Part shown: one piece after another, positions 10,694 to 19,035 of the stretch
How positions within the stretch are numbered: the stretch's first letter is position 1
How the letters are laid out: each line of letters opens with the position of its first letter
Origin: Nostoc sp. ATCC 53789
GTDB taxonomy: Bacteria; Cyanobacteriota; Cyanobacteriia; Cyanobacteriales; Nostocaceae
DNA length: 64,000 bases
Reading direction: 5' to 3'
Assembly: GCF_009873495.1 (NCBI RefSeq)
Contig: NZ_CP046703.1
Coordinates: 6,940,001-7,004,000 of the forward strand
Notes under the pieces: generated by a model
What the model saw: only the letters and a program-made list of their open reading frames with translations
What the model was told of the DNA's origin: nothing
Database searches by the model: none
Position numbers and translations under genes: made by a program

Positions 10694-11230
10694 ATGAAAG
10701 CAGATCAATTCCTGAAAAACTATGCCGCAGGTGTCAGAGACTTTACTGGTGTCAACTTAAGCGAGGCAAACTTAAGGGAAGCCAATCTCAGTGATGTAAT
10801 TTTAGATAGAGCTATTTTAGATGGAGCTAATCTGAGTCATGCTAATTTAGCCCAGTCCAGTTTGATTGAAGCAGACTTAAATGGAGCTGATTTGACTAAT
10901 GCTAACCTCAGTGGTAGCAACTTAAGCGGAGCTATTTTGGATGGAGCCATCTTGGATGGAGCAGCAATGGAAGGAGCCAATTTGAGTCAAGCTGATTTGA
11001 CGGTTGCTAAGTTGATTGAAACTAACTTGAGTGAGGCGGATTTGCAGGAAGCAAGCTTGATAGCGGCGAATCTAGATGGAGCGGATTTGAGTGGTGCAGA
11101 CTTAACTGTAGCCGACTTATCCCAGGCAAATCTCACCCAAGCAGATTTGAACCAGACAAATTTGAGCGGAGCGAATTTGCATGGAGCCAATGTAGAAGGA
11201 ACGATTCTAGATGAGAATGCTGAAATCTAA
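10694..11230 (+). CDS. Pentapeptide-repeat protein
   Basis: 178 residues. After a short N-terminal lead (MKADQFLKNYAAGVRDF) nearly the whole protein is A(N/D)LxX pentapeptides, about 30 in tandem (for example LSEANLREANLSDVILDRA). These fold into a right-handed quadrilateral beta helix. No transmembrane segment or enzymatic domain is present, so it is a stand-alone repeat protein, a class abundant in cyanobacteria and mostly of unknown role. It has no operon partners. The repetitive DNA also yields a spurious minus-strand frame (10987-11190). Confidence 0.9.
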   Translation: MKADQFLKNYAAGVRDFTGVNLSEANLREANLSDVILDRAILDGANLSHANLAQSSLIEADLNGADLTNANLSGSNLSGAILDGAILDGAAMEGANLSQADLTVAKLIETNLSEADLQEASLIAANLDGADLSGADLTVADLSQANLTQADLNQTNLSGANLHGANVEGTILDENAEI

Positions 11231-11275
11231 TTTCTTTAACATGGCTTATGATGTGAAAAATAATTAGCAAAGTAA

Positions 11276-11297
11276 ACAATGGGCTTAAGCCCATTGT
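11276..11297. repeat. Perfect 22-nt palindrome
   Basis: Arms ACAATGGGCTT and AAGCCCATTGT abut with no loop, 46 nt after the pentapeptide gene. There is no T run on either side, so a dispersed palindromic repeat is more likely than a terminator. Confidence 0.55.
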
Positions 11298-11511
11298 CTA
11301 AAAGCGAGCAAATGTCCGCTACAGTTTATTTAGTTAGTTTATTGCTATTGTCTTGACTGGTTTAGCATCACTGACTTTTGATGAAAAATTATTCAGCCAC
11401 AATTAACAAGTTTGCATGTGCATAGGCATCGCACATTTAAGATAAATTAAATCCAGCTTCGGGCTGGATAATAGCTAGAGACTGTTTTGAGATTGAATGT
11501 TTTCTTGATTT

Positions 11512-11721
11512 TTAACTTACCAAATCAACTAAGGCGTTCGATTGGAAGCGGACTATAGATGAAACAGAGCAACCGCGATAATTCTCAGAAGTGAATACTG
11601 ATAGTGTGATATTAGCTTGACCAGGATCTAATATGCGTTTTACCTTGCAGGTTTGCATTTTGTTGTTGCAGTAAGCAATAATGCGATCGCCAGCCTTGAC
11701 ATCCAACGCTTGAATTTTCAC
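11512..11721 (-). CDS. Small conserved-looking hypothetical protein
   Basis: 69 residues from a GTG start: MKIQALDVKAGDRIIAYCNN, then KMQTCKVKRILDPGQANITLSVFTSE. It is rich in beta-forming residues and resembles small SH3-like/KOW-like barrels in pattern (xAGDxI...VxxI...GxxxIxL), but I do not recognise a family. GAGG lies 12 nt upstream of the start, a weak ribosome site. It has its own intergenic spaces and no partner genes. The composition looks coding (no low-complexity bias), which is the main support. Confidence 0.5.
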   Translation of the reverse strand: MKIQALDVKAGDRIIAYCNNKMQTCKVKRILDPGQANITLSVFTSENYRGCSVSSIVRFQSNALVDLVS

Positions 11722-12217
11722 TTAATATCAACCTCGCCCAAGATTTTGTTTAGCTAAAATAAAATATATTGTTATATCTTACTTGCTCAACAATTTAAAT
11801 ATTTATTTAACTATAACACAAAAACTAAGGGTTTTAAATGCTATCAATTTAATCTTGATAATGTCAAGTTTATTTATCCTCAAAACTCTATTAAATGCTG
11901 GATTTTCAAAAAATAAGGATAAATACCGCCCTTCTTGCAGCATCTGGTACAACACGGCATAAGCAGGACTTATGCATTGAAAACCTGAAACCTTGTTGGC
12001 GCAGCGTGCGCTTCGCGCCTTTCCTTAAAAAAGCTTGATTTTTTATGATTTTGTTCTCATATTCTGTATGGGAACGAGCAAAAACTCAATTAGTAAGACT
12101 TGGGTTGAAAATTCAGATGGTGGTAAATCCCCACTTTGCTCTAAATTTTTGCGAGTAAGATTTTTTCTTTCTATGTTTTTGTTACAATTATTGAAATTTT
12201 TACATAAAAATACCACT
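11722..12217. other. Intergenic region without a supported gene
   Basis: AT-rich, with a GC-rich dispersed palindrome at 11998-12019 (GGCGC and GCGCC arms). An in-frame extension of the downstream gene reaches back to 12035 but reads like noncoding sequence. Confidence 0.5.
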
Positions 12218-13267
12218 ATGGCTTTATATGCTGAATTACATAGACATCTGGGCGGTTCCGTCGTACCGCGAGTTCTATGGCGATATTTCGAGCGACATTC
12301 TTCGGAGTTGATTTCCCGTTTTGCTGACTATTCACAATTTGAAGATTTTTACACCCGTCCACGCAACACCCTGGATGAGTATCTAGAATTACACACCTTG
12401 GTAGAAAGTGTGCAAACAGTTGAGACTTTGCCTTACTTTATCTATCGCTTGGTGCGGGGTGCTTACATCTTTGAAAATTTGGCTTATCTGGAACTGCGCT
12501 ACACTCCCTATTTGCGGACACCTGAACATCTGAATCAATCACAGAGAATTGACAAGATGGCAGAAATTGTGAAAGTAGTAGGACTTGCTAGCCACCAGCC
12601 AGAACATCCGATTGTTACTAGCCAAATTCTCTGTATGCATACCCGCCTACCTTATGAGGTGAACAAGGCGATTGTTGATTTAGCGGCACAAAATCAGCAG
12701 TATGTCTGTGCAGTCGATGTCGCAGGGGGTGATAGCTATTATGCCGATCGCTTAGAAGAATGGATTAGCTTATATGATTATGCGCGATCGCTAGGCGTTA
12801 ACACCACGGGACATCTATATGAAACCACCGCCGGTTGTTACCCCGAACTGTTACCCTACCTGATGCGAATCGGTCACGGTATCCAAATCCCCCTACTGTA
12901 TCCAGAGTTACTTAATGATGTAGCTAGACGCGGACAGTGTTTAGAGGTTTGCCCGACAACTTACTTAAAAACTGGTACTTTGCAGGATATACGTCAACTC
13001 AAATTAGTTTTTGACCGTTGTTTTGATGCTGGGGTCGATATTGCTATCTGTACTGATAATGCTGGGTTGCACAATGTGCGTCTACCGTTTGAGTATGAAA
13101 ATCTCTTAACTTACGACATTATCAGTTTTAAACAACTACAAGCTTGTCAGGATGCCGCTTTCCGTCATGCTTTCGCTTGGCCTTACAGTGAACGTCCTGC
13201 ATCTTTGTTGAACGATTTGCTCAAACCTGAACCACCTAAAGTTTTGGCAACAAGAGATAGTAATTAA
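12218..13267 (+). CDS. Adenosine-deaminase-family protein
   Basis: About 349 residues of the metal-dependent amidohydrolase/ADA superfamily. It starts MALYAELHRHLGGSV, where H8 and H10 correspond to the HxH metal ligands (the usual motif is HxHLDG; here the Asp is Gly). Later motifs are GHLYETTAG (the usual HAGE region), MRIGHGIQ (matching RIGHG) and CTDNAG (the STDDP region, keeping the metal-ligand Asp). The motif changes suggest a substrate other than adenosine, so a deaminase-like name is safer than add. The ATG at 12218 is chosen because the conserved sequence begins there. It is monocistronic. Confidence 0.8.
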   Translation: MALYAELHRHLGGSVVPRVLWRYFERHSSELISRFADYSQFEDFYTRPRNTLDEYLELHTLVESVQTVETLPYFIYRLVRGAYIFENLAYLELRYTPYLRTPEHLNQSQRIDKMAEIVKVVGLASHQPEHPIVTSQILCMHTRLPYEVNKAIVDLAAQNQQYVCAVDVAGGDSYYADRLEEWISLYDYARSLGVNTTGHLYETTAGCYPELLPYLMRIGHGIQIPLLYPELLNDVARRGQCLEVCPTTYLKTGTLQDIRQLKLVFDRCFDAGVDIAICTDNAGLHNVRLPFEYENLLTYDIISFKQLQACQDAAFRHAFAWPYSERPASLLNDLLKPEPPKVLATRDSN

Positions 13268-13550
13268 CGACCACCTAAAGATAAGCAAAAAGTAAGGTGA
13301 TTTAATGTTAATTAATGTTGCGATCACTGGTTTTTATTATGATGCTGTAAAGAAAGCTGTAATGCACAATAGATATCTTGCAAAAACAATGTTTTAGAAA
13401 TTAAACCACAGATGTTCACAGATAATTCATCGGTGTTTATTTGTGGTTAATTTTTCGCTAATTCTGATTTTTGCTAGAAGTCTAATGTGCAGTACAAAAA
13501 ACCAGCAATGATGAAATAAATAGACTTAGATTAGTATGCCTGGGTTAAGT

Positions 13551-13886
13551 TTAAGCGCCAACACCTTCTGTAGCACCGCCGGCTGAAATCCAAGCTGCAA
13601 GGCCACCTTTGATTTCAGCTACTTCAACAAACCCTGCCCCTCTCAGAATTTGTGCAGCCTGGGTTGTATGCTCATCAGTGTCGCCATAAATATAGATATG
13701 GCGTTCTTTATGTAGGGCAGATTTGGCTTTAGATGCCAAATCGTCTAATGGAATGGGTATTGCTCCACTGATCCGACCGTGATTGTAGGTGTGGCGATCG
13801 CGCACATCAACAATTGTAAAACCTGGTTGACCCCATTGCAAACGGGTCTTTAAATCATGGACATCAGCAACTAAATTATTACTCAT
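13551..13886 (-). CDS. Single-domain rhodanese-like protein, catalytic Cys absent
   Basis: 111 residues, one rhodanese domain. VDVRDRHTYNHGRISGAIPIPLDDL is the typical N-terminal half, and GGLAAWISAGG ends the fold. The active-site loop, normally CRSGxRS/T after a beta strand, reads IYIYGDTDEHTTQAA, so the persulfide-forming cysteine is replaced and sulfurtransferase activity is unlikely. Such domains may act as binding or sensing modules. Upstream, AGGAAAAGC precedes the ATG. It stands alone on the minus strand, divergent from mutL. Confidence 0.85.
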   Translation of the reverse strand: MSNNLVADVHDLKTRLQWGQPGFTIVDVRDRHTYNHGRISGAIPIPLDDLASKAKSALHKERHIYIYGDTDEHTTQAAQILRGAGFVEVAEIKGGLAAWISAGGATEGVGA

Positions 13887-14044
13887 AAGCTTTTCCTGCT
13901 TATTACCTCACAAGCAATTTATCAAAAATCGCCTTTTAATTGAGTTTTCAGTGTAATAAGTTAATAATTTGCAACTAGCTAGTTGAAAATAATCTCTCAT
14001 CTCTCCCTACTTCCCTTACGCCCAGAAGCTATAAACTATAATTT

Positions 14045-15769
14045 ATGGCATCTACTATTCAAGCTCTACCAACAGAAGTCGTATATCTTATTACAGCTGG
14101 TGAGGTAATCGACTCTTTAGCCTCTGTGGTGCGGGAATTGGTAGAAAATTCCCTAGACGCAGGTGCAACGCGAATTGTGGTTTCTTTATGGCCGCAGCAA
14201 TGGCGAATTCGTGTGGCAGATAATGGTTGTGGAATGAACCTGGATGATTTGGAACAAGCAGCCACAGCCCACAGCACCAGTAAAATTCGCTCTAGTGCTG
14301 ATTTATGGAAAATTAACAGTTTAGGGTTTCGTGGTGAGGCGTTACACAGCTTAACAACTCTGGCAGATTTGGAAATTTTGAGCCGTCCTGTGGGTGGAAA
14401 ATTAGGATGGCGGATTAGCTATGGCGATGGTGGGAAAGTTGTGCAAGTTGAAGTAACTGCGATCGCACCTGGTACAGTGGTGACAGTTTCCAATCTTTTC
14501 GGTAATTGCTCATCACGTCGTCAGGGATTGCCCACAACAGCACAGCAAATGAAAGCTGTGCAAGCCACAATTCACCAAATCGCTCTGTGTCATCCCCACG
14601 TCACCTGGCAGATTTGGCAAAATGACCGTCAATGGTTCACCATCTCTCCAGCTGCAACAACTGGGCAATTGCTACCGCAGATTTTACCCCAAGTGCGACA
14701 AGGTGATTTGCAAGAAATAAAACTCGAAATACCCAACCCATTAAACTCAGAACTCCTAACTCCTAACTCCTCACTCCCCACTCAGCACTCAGCACTCAGC
14801 ACTCAGCACTCAGCACTAAATTTAGTGGTAGGATTACCCGATCGCTGTCATCGTCATCGTCCAGATTGGGTACGTGTAGCCATTAACGGACGGATGGTTA
14901 AGACACCGGAACTAGAGCAAACGATATTATCAGCATTTCACAGAACATTACCACGCGATCGCTATCCAATTTGTTTCCTACATCTTGCCATTTCCCCCGA
15001 TCAAATTAACTGGAATCGCAATCCAGCAAAAACAGAAATTTACCTCAACGAAATCATTTATTGGCAAGAGCAAATTACCCAAGCAATTAACCAAGCGCTC
15101 AGTATCTCTTCTCCCAATCTCAAAGAAGCTGTTCACACAACACGAGTTAGTAAATTACTCAAAGCCGCAGAAGCCAAAGGCGGCTACAATTTCAATCCTC
15201 AAAATCCCAAGGAAGATCGCAAAAATCCTAATTCCTTAAAAGCTGTCGCTCAAGTTAGCAACACCTATATTGTGGCGGAACATCCGGGTGGTATGTGGTT
15301 AGTAGAACAGCACATTGCCCATGAGCGAGTTTTGTATGAGCAATTATGCGATGATTGGCAACTTGTCCCCGTCGAACCGTCAATCATTCTTTATCAATTG
15401 TCGCCAGCGCAAGTATCGCAGCTGCAACGCATCGGTTTAGACATAGAACCCTTTGGCGAGCAACTTTGGGCTGTCCGAAACATACCTGCACCTTTGCAAC
15501 AGCGAGACGACTGTGCAGAAGCAATTTTAGAACTTAGTTGGGGAGGCGATTTACAAACAGCCCAAGTAGCCGTCGCCTGTCGCAGTGCCATTCGTAATGG
15601 TACACCCATGAATCAACAAGAAATGCAGACACTTTTAGATAATTGGCAACGCACTCGCAACCCTCGCACCTGTCCCCACGGACGGCCAATTTATTTATCT
15701 TTAGAAGAATCAGCTTTAGCCCGGTTTTTCCGGCGTAATTGGGTAATTGGAAAAAGTCATGGAATTTAA
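14045..15769 (+). CDS. mutL: DNA mismatch repair protein MutL
   Basis: 574-residue MutL. The GHKL ATPase domain has ELVENSLDAGAT (catalytic Glu at residue 31), DNGCGM (59-64) and GFRGEAL. It is followed by the transducer domain and, after a charged linker, the C-terminal dimerisation domain with CPHGRPIYLSL. In place of the nicking-endonuclease motif DQHAxxE(x4)E it has EQHIAHERVLYE, with Asp changed to Glu. Residues ~234-258 (NSELLTPNSS and then TQHSALSTQHSAL) are encoded by a CACTCAG heptamer array lying in frame between the ATPase and transducer parts, an apparent repeat insertion. Being 7 bp, the units read in changing frames, yet the total keeps the gene open. Confidence 0.93.
   Translation: MASTIQALPTEVVYLITAGEVIDSLASVVRELVENSLDAGATRIVVSLWPQQWRIRVADNGCGMNLDDLEQAATAHSTSKIRSSADLWKINSLGFRGEALHSLTTLADLEILSRPVGGKLGWRISYGDGGKVVQVEVTAIAPGTVVTVSNLFGNCSSRRQGLPTTAQQMKAVQATIHQIALCHPHVTWQIWQNDRQWFTISPAATTGQLLPQILPQVRQGDLQEIKLEIPNPLNSELLTPNSSLPTQHSALSTQHSALNLVVGLPDRCHRHRPDWVRVAINGRMVKTPELEQTILSAFHRTLPRDRYPICFLHLAISPDQINWNRNPAKTEIYLNEIIYWQEQITQAINQALSISSPNLKEAVHTTRVSKLLKAAEAKGGYNFNPQNPKEDRKNPNSLKAVAQVSNTYIVAEHPGGMWLVEQHIAHERVLYEQLCDDWQLVPVEPSIILYQLSPAQVSQLQRIGLDIEPFGEQLWAVRNIPAPLQQRDDCAEAILELSWGGDLQTAQVAVACRSAIRNGTPMNQQEMQTLLDNWQRTRNPRTCPHGRPIYLSLEESALARFFRRNWVIGKSHGI
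14746..14817. repeat. Heptamer array inside mutL
   Basis: Imperfect CTCCTAA-type units run into five CACTCAG heptamers (14779-14813), continuing as CACTAAA. The same repeat is intergenic elsewhere (229-259). It encodes about 24 residues of low-complexity MutL linker without breaking the frame. Confidence 0.8.
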
Positions 15770-15818
15770 TTTTAAATTAAATACAAGTGCATGAAATTTT
15801 AATTAACTGTACATTAAC

Positions 15819-16370
15819 CTAACTATTAATAATCTGTTCTACCGCAACAGAAATATCTGGAAATGCTAGCGGTTGAATTGTTCCCGCAGTCAATGTCAAT
15901 TTTGTTGCGTACTCTCCATCTAAGATTTCTCGAAACACCACTAAGTGTAGCTTTTTAAGATTTACAACCCAATACTCTAAAATACCTGCTTCTGCGTAGA
16001 TTTTGCTTTTTATCTCTAAATCTTTTTCTAAACTGGAGTTAGCATACTCAATCAACCAAAAAATATTTTCTGGATAGGGATGATGCTCTCGATACTCACG
16101 TCCTAAACGTTGGACAATAGCAATATCTGGTTCTGGTTCCGAGTCGTTGAGTAAGGTGATAGGCTTGGCTTCACGAATTTTGGCGCGTTCAGCCAATAAC
16201 TTTGCTAGATACTCACCAGCTTCATCACTACAATAAGGATGGGGTTCACCTTCGGGTGACATTTCTACAATTTCCCCCTTAAGTAGTTCAACTTTGCGAT
16301 CGCTCAAAATGCCAGCATCAATCATGCGGTGATATTCGTCAATTGTCCATTTAGCAACAATAAAAGTCAT
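15819..16370 (-). CDS. Uma2-family (DUF820) restriction-endonuclease-fold protein
   Basis: 183 residues of the Uma2/DUF820 family, which is hugely expanded in Nostoc-type genomes. Visible hallmarks are the N-terminal WTIDEYHRMIDAGIL, the VELLKGEIVEMSPEG segment, EPEPDIAIV (the PD-(D/E)xK-like acidic core), IEYANSSLEKDLEIKSKIYAEAGILEYW (ExS...K catalytic strand and helix) and WVVNL. The fold suggests nuclease ancestry, but functions are unproven. It converges with mutL and has no mobile element next to it. Confidence 0.88.
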   Translation of the reverse strand: MTFIVAKWTIDEYHRMIDAGILSDRKVELLKGEIVEMSPEGEPHPYCSDEAGEYLAKLLAERAKIREAKPITLLNDSEPEPDIAIVQRLGREYREHHPYPENIFWLIEYANSSLEKDLEIKSKIYAEAGILEYWVVNLKKLHLVVFREILDGEYATKLTLTAGTIQPLAFPDISVAVEQIINS

Positions 16371-16615
16371 GAGGATTGATTCCTCTCAATAATTCTTGAT
16401 ATTTTACCATCTTAAATGGACTTCAAAGGAAGCCGTTAGCGCCTCTGTGTCCTTGTAGTCAAGATTGAGGCTATACTTAATTGGCAAGAAATTACAATCT
16501 AATTTTTATAAAAGCTATTAATTGTTATTGAAGTTTAATACTTATACCTTCGGGTAGAAGGAAAACACTATTGTAATTTCTAAGCTAGTGATTAAGTTTT
16601 TTGATGGACGAAATT

Positions 16616-16891
16616 ATGCTGAACATTATTGCTTGGATCATTCTGGGTTTAATTGCTGGAGCTATAGCAAAAGCCATTTATCCTGGTCGTCAAGGTGGTG
16701 GAATTGCTTCAACTATGATTTTAGGTATCGTAGGTGCTGTGATCGGAGGATTTTTAGTTACTCTTTTAGAGACAGGGAGATTTCAATTAACTGCTGCAAC
16801 CCTTAGTATACCAGGTGTAATTGTTGCTGTAATTGGCGCAATAATTGCCATCTTTCTCTGGAACCTATTAGCTAATCGTGCCAGTTATTAG
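16616..16891 (+). CDS. GlsB/YeaQ/YmgE-family stress membrane protein
   Basis: About 91 residues with three hydrophobic helices. MLNIIAWIILGLIAGAIAKA is helix 1, followed by the family's YPGRQGGG turn, then a Gly-rich helix STMILGIVGAVIGGFLV and a third helix IVAVIGAIIAIFLWNLL. This is the classic transglycosylase-associated/GlsB layout. These small proteins are induced by general stress. In-frame starts exist at 16601 (TTG) and 16604 (ATG); 16616 matches the usual family start. It opens a ~5-kb group of stress-related genes. Confidence 0.88.
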   Translation: MLNIIAWIILGLIAGAIAKAIYPGRQGGGIASTMILGIVGAVIGGFLVTLLETGRFQLTAATLSIPGVIVAVIGAIIAIFLWNLLANRASY

Positions 16892-17060
16892 TTGAATGAA
16901 ATCTCTAGAAAAATCATGGTTAAAAGCAATTTCTTAGGAATTTACCCTTTCAGATTTTACGCAAATACAAAAACTCCACTTCCTTAAGGTTAGTGGAGTA
17001 ATTAATGTTAAGGCATCAGTAATGAATCATGGTTAGTGTTGCTGCACTGCAAAAACTAAA

Positions 17061-17243
17061 TTATTCTAAAGCTTTTTTAAGTTCATCTTTAATGTTTTCT
17101 ACAGTGTGACCAACTTGGGCTTCAGCTTGCTTTGCTTGTCCTTCAGCTTTATCTTGTGGATTTCCAGTTATTTCACCCACAACCTCTTGGATTTTTCCTT
17201 CAATATTCTTTACGGTAGCTTCTACTCTTTTTTCGGTACTCAT
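17061..17243 (-). CDS. CsbD-family stress protein
   Basis: 60 residues: MSTEKRVEATVKNIEGKIQE, then VVGEITGNPQDKAEGQAKQAEAQ. The NxxGKxxExxGxxTGN pattern followed by a Lys/Glu-rich amphipathic helix defines CsbD-like proteins. They are small, highly charged and stress-inducible (the name comes from a sigma-B gene of Bacillus). It is convergent with the GlsB-like gene upstream. Confidence 0.9.
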   Translation of the reverse strand: MSTEKRVEATVKNIEGKIQEVVGEITGNPQDKAEGQAKQAEAQVGHTVENIKDELKKALE

Positions 17244-17422
17244 GGCTTTTATGTCTAGCTTGTAGTTGATTCAGCTATTACATAAACTAACAGTTATGTA
17301 TTCTTTTTGACCTCCATCAACCGATAGAAGAATTCGGTCGGTTATGTATCTTAAGATAGATACGGTGAGCTACAGAGTAAGCAAGTAAAAAAATCCGAAT
17401 TCATAGAAATTTGCACTGTTCA

Positions 17423-17453
17423 CATCCCCGACTTCTCAAATAAGTCGGGGATT
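17423..17453. repeat. Hairpin repeat ATCCCCGACTT...AAGTCGGGGAT
   Basis: Inverted repeat of 11 bp around a short loop, ~95 nt upstream of the TIGR02587 gene. A second copy with longer arms follows the TIGR02588 gene at 18829, so two copies of one dispersed hairpin bracket the pair. Confidence 0.65.
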
Positions 17454-17546
17454 TAACTTTTCACAAAGTATTTAGGACTGCTATATACATCTTCATAGAA
17501 AATTAGAGAAGTCAAAGCAAATTTTCAATAAAAGGACAGAAAAGGA

Positions 17547-18425
17547 GTGGCAACAAAACGTCAAAAAGATGTATGGAGGAGTGAGATTAATGACATTATT
17601 CGGGGTGCTTGCGGAGGTTTTTTATTTGGCATCCCTTTACTGTACACAATGGAGGTTTGGTGGATTGGATCGCTGGCAAAACCACAACTGATGATGATGG
17701 CGATCGCATTTATGTTTATCGTGGTGTACTTGCTCAATCAGATAGAAGGGTTTCGGAAACGCAGATATAGCTGGCTAGCTCCTCAAGCCGCAATGGATAC
17801 TGTAGAAGCGATCGCGATCGGACTAGCTTGCTCTACCTTTGTGCTGCTACTATTGCGAGAATTGACACTAGAAACTTCCCTAAAAGAATCTTTAGGTAAA
17901 ATCATCTTTGAAAGTGTACCATTTGCTCTTGGTGTAGCATTAGCCAACCAGTTGTTGGGAGATAGTAGAAACAGCAATGGAGAAGGGCAAAAAGCCGACA
18001 GCACAACCAGCAACAAAAAAGATGAGTTAAACGCCACCTTTGCCGATGTGGGCGGAACCCTAATTGGTGCAACCATAATTGCATTTAACATCGCTCCAAC
18101 AGATGAAATTACTATGCTTGCAGCCGCAGCCTCGCCACCTTGGGAGTTAGCAATGATCGCCACATCTTTACTAATTTCTTATGGCATTGTATTTCAAGCA
18201 GGCTTTTCTGACCAACAAAAGCGAAGAGAGCAAAAGGGAATTTTCCAACGACCATCGAGCGAAACTATTATGTCTTACCTAGTGTCACTCCTAGCAAGCG
18301 CTTTTATGCTGTGGTTCTTTCAAAAGTTAACTTTTAGCGATCCTTGGACAATGTGGTTAGATCACACCTTGATGTTGGGCTTACCTGCAACTATTGGCGG
18401 TGCAGCCGGCAGGTTAGCAATATGA
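17547..18425 (+). CDS. TIGR02587-type integral membrane protein
   Basis: 292 residues, GTG start, GGAG box about 4 nt upstream. Around seven hydrophobic helices are visible (for example GGFLFGIPLLYTMEVWWIG, MMAIAFMFIVVYLL, AIAIGLACSTFVLLLL). A hydrophilic loop (DSRNSNGEGQKADSTTSNKK) lies near residues 140-160. The EVWWIG and FRKRRYSW segments and the pairing with the next gene match the TIGR02587/DUF2391 family of unknown function. Its stop overlaps the next start (ATGA), so the two are translationally coupled and likely form one complex. Confidence 0.8.
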   Translation: MATKRQKDVWRSEINDIIRGACGGFLFGIPLLYTMEVWWIGSLAKPQLMMMAIAFMFIVVYLLNQIEGFRKRRYSWLAPQAAMDTVEAIAIGLACSTFVLLLLRELTLETSLKESLGKIIFESVPFALGVALANQLLGDSRNSNGEGQKADSTTSNKKDELNATFADVGGTLIGATIIAFNIAPTDEITMLAAAASPPWELAMIATSLLISYGIVFQAGFSDQQKRREQKGIFQRPSSETIMSYLVSLLASAFMLWFFQKLTFSDPWTMWLDHTLMLGLPATIGGAAGRLAI

Positions 18426-18820
18426 CTCAAACAGAACAACCACCAAAGCGCTCAATAGCTGAGTGGATAACATTCAGCGTCGCCTCATTTATCCTAGCAA
18501 TCATTGTGAGTTTAGTAGGTTACACTTGGCTGAACGAAAAGAATCAACCTCCCATTCTTTCTGTTACCAAAAAAGAAACAATTCGGGAAATTGATGGCCA
18601 ATTTTATGTTCCTTTTGAAGTTGTGAATAGTGGAGGAGATACAGCTGAGTCAGTTCAGATTATGGCTGAGTTAATGATTGACGGTAAAGTTACAGAAACA
18701 GGAGAGCAACAGGTTGATTTTTTATCTAGTGGGGAAAGTGAAGAAGGCGCATTTATATTCACCCAAAACCCGCGTCAAGGTCAGTTAAATTTGCGTGTTG
18801 GTAGTTATAAATTGCCATAG
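18422..18820 (+). CDS. TIGR02588-type membrane-anchored protein
   Basis: 132 residues with one N-terminal membrane helix (WITFSVASFILAIIVSLVGYTWL, residues ~16-38). The extracytoplasmic beta-rich domain, FYVPFEVVNSGGDTAESVQI and onward, resembles a small Ig-like/CARDB-like fold. The ATG overlaps the TGA of the upstream gene by four bases, and the TIGR02587-TIGR02588 pairing is the known arrangement. Function is unknown. A hairpin (18829-18861) follows immediately. Confidence 0.8.
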   Translation: MTQTEQPPKRSIAEWITFSVASFILAIIVSLVGYTWLNEKNQPPILSVTKKETIREIDGQFYVPFEVVNSGGDTAESVQIMAELMIDGKVTETGEQQVDFLSSGESEEGAFIFTQNPRQGQLNLRVGSYKLP

Positions 18821-18828
18821 AGAAGATA

Positions 18829-18861
18829 ATATCCCCGACTTCTTTGAGAAGTCGGGGATAT
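18829..18861 (+). terminator. Hairpin after the TIGR02588 gene
   Basis: Arms ATATCCCCGACTTC and GAAGTCGGGGATAT around a short loop, beginning 8 nt after the stop codon. It could stop transcription but has no T run, and the copy at 17423 shows it is a dispersed repeat. Confidence 0.5.
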
Positions 18862-19035
18862 ACGGCTTGCAATTCTTACAAGTCAAATAGAATTGCTATA
18901 TGACTCATATTTGATTTTTGAAAAACTCAGTATAACTCAAAGAGCCTTCTTTTTAGTTGCCTATTGCCTCTTACCTGCCCACCCTACGCGAACAAAAATC
19001 AAAGCAAATTCATATAATTACTAACACGCAGTAGT

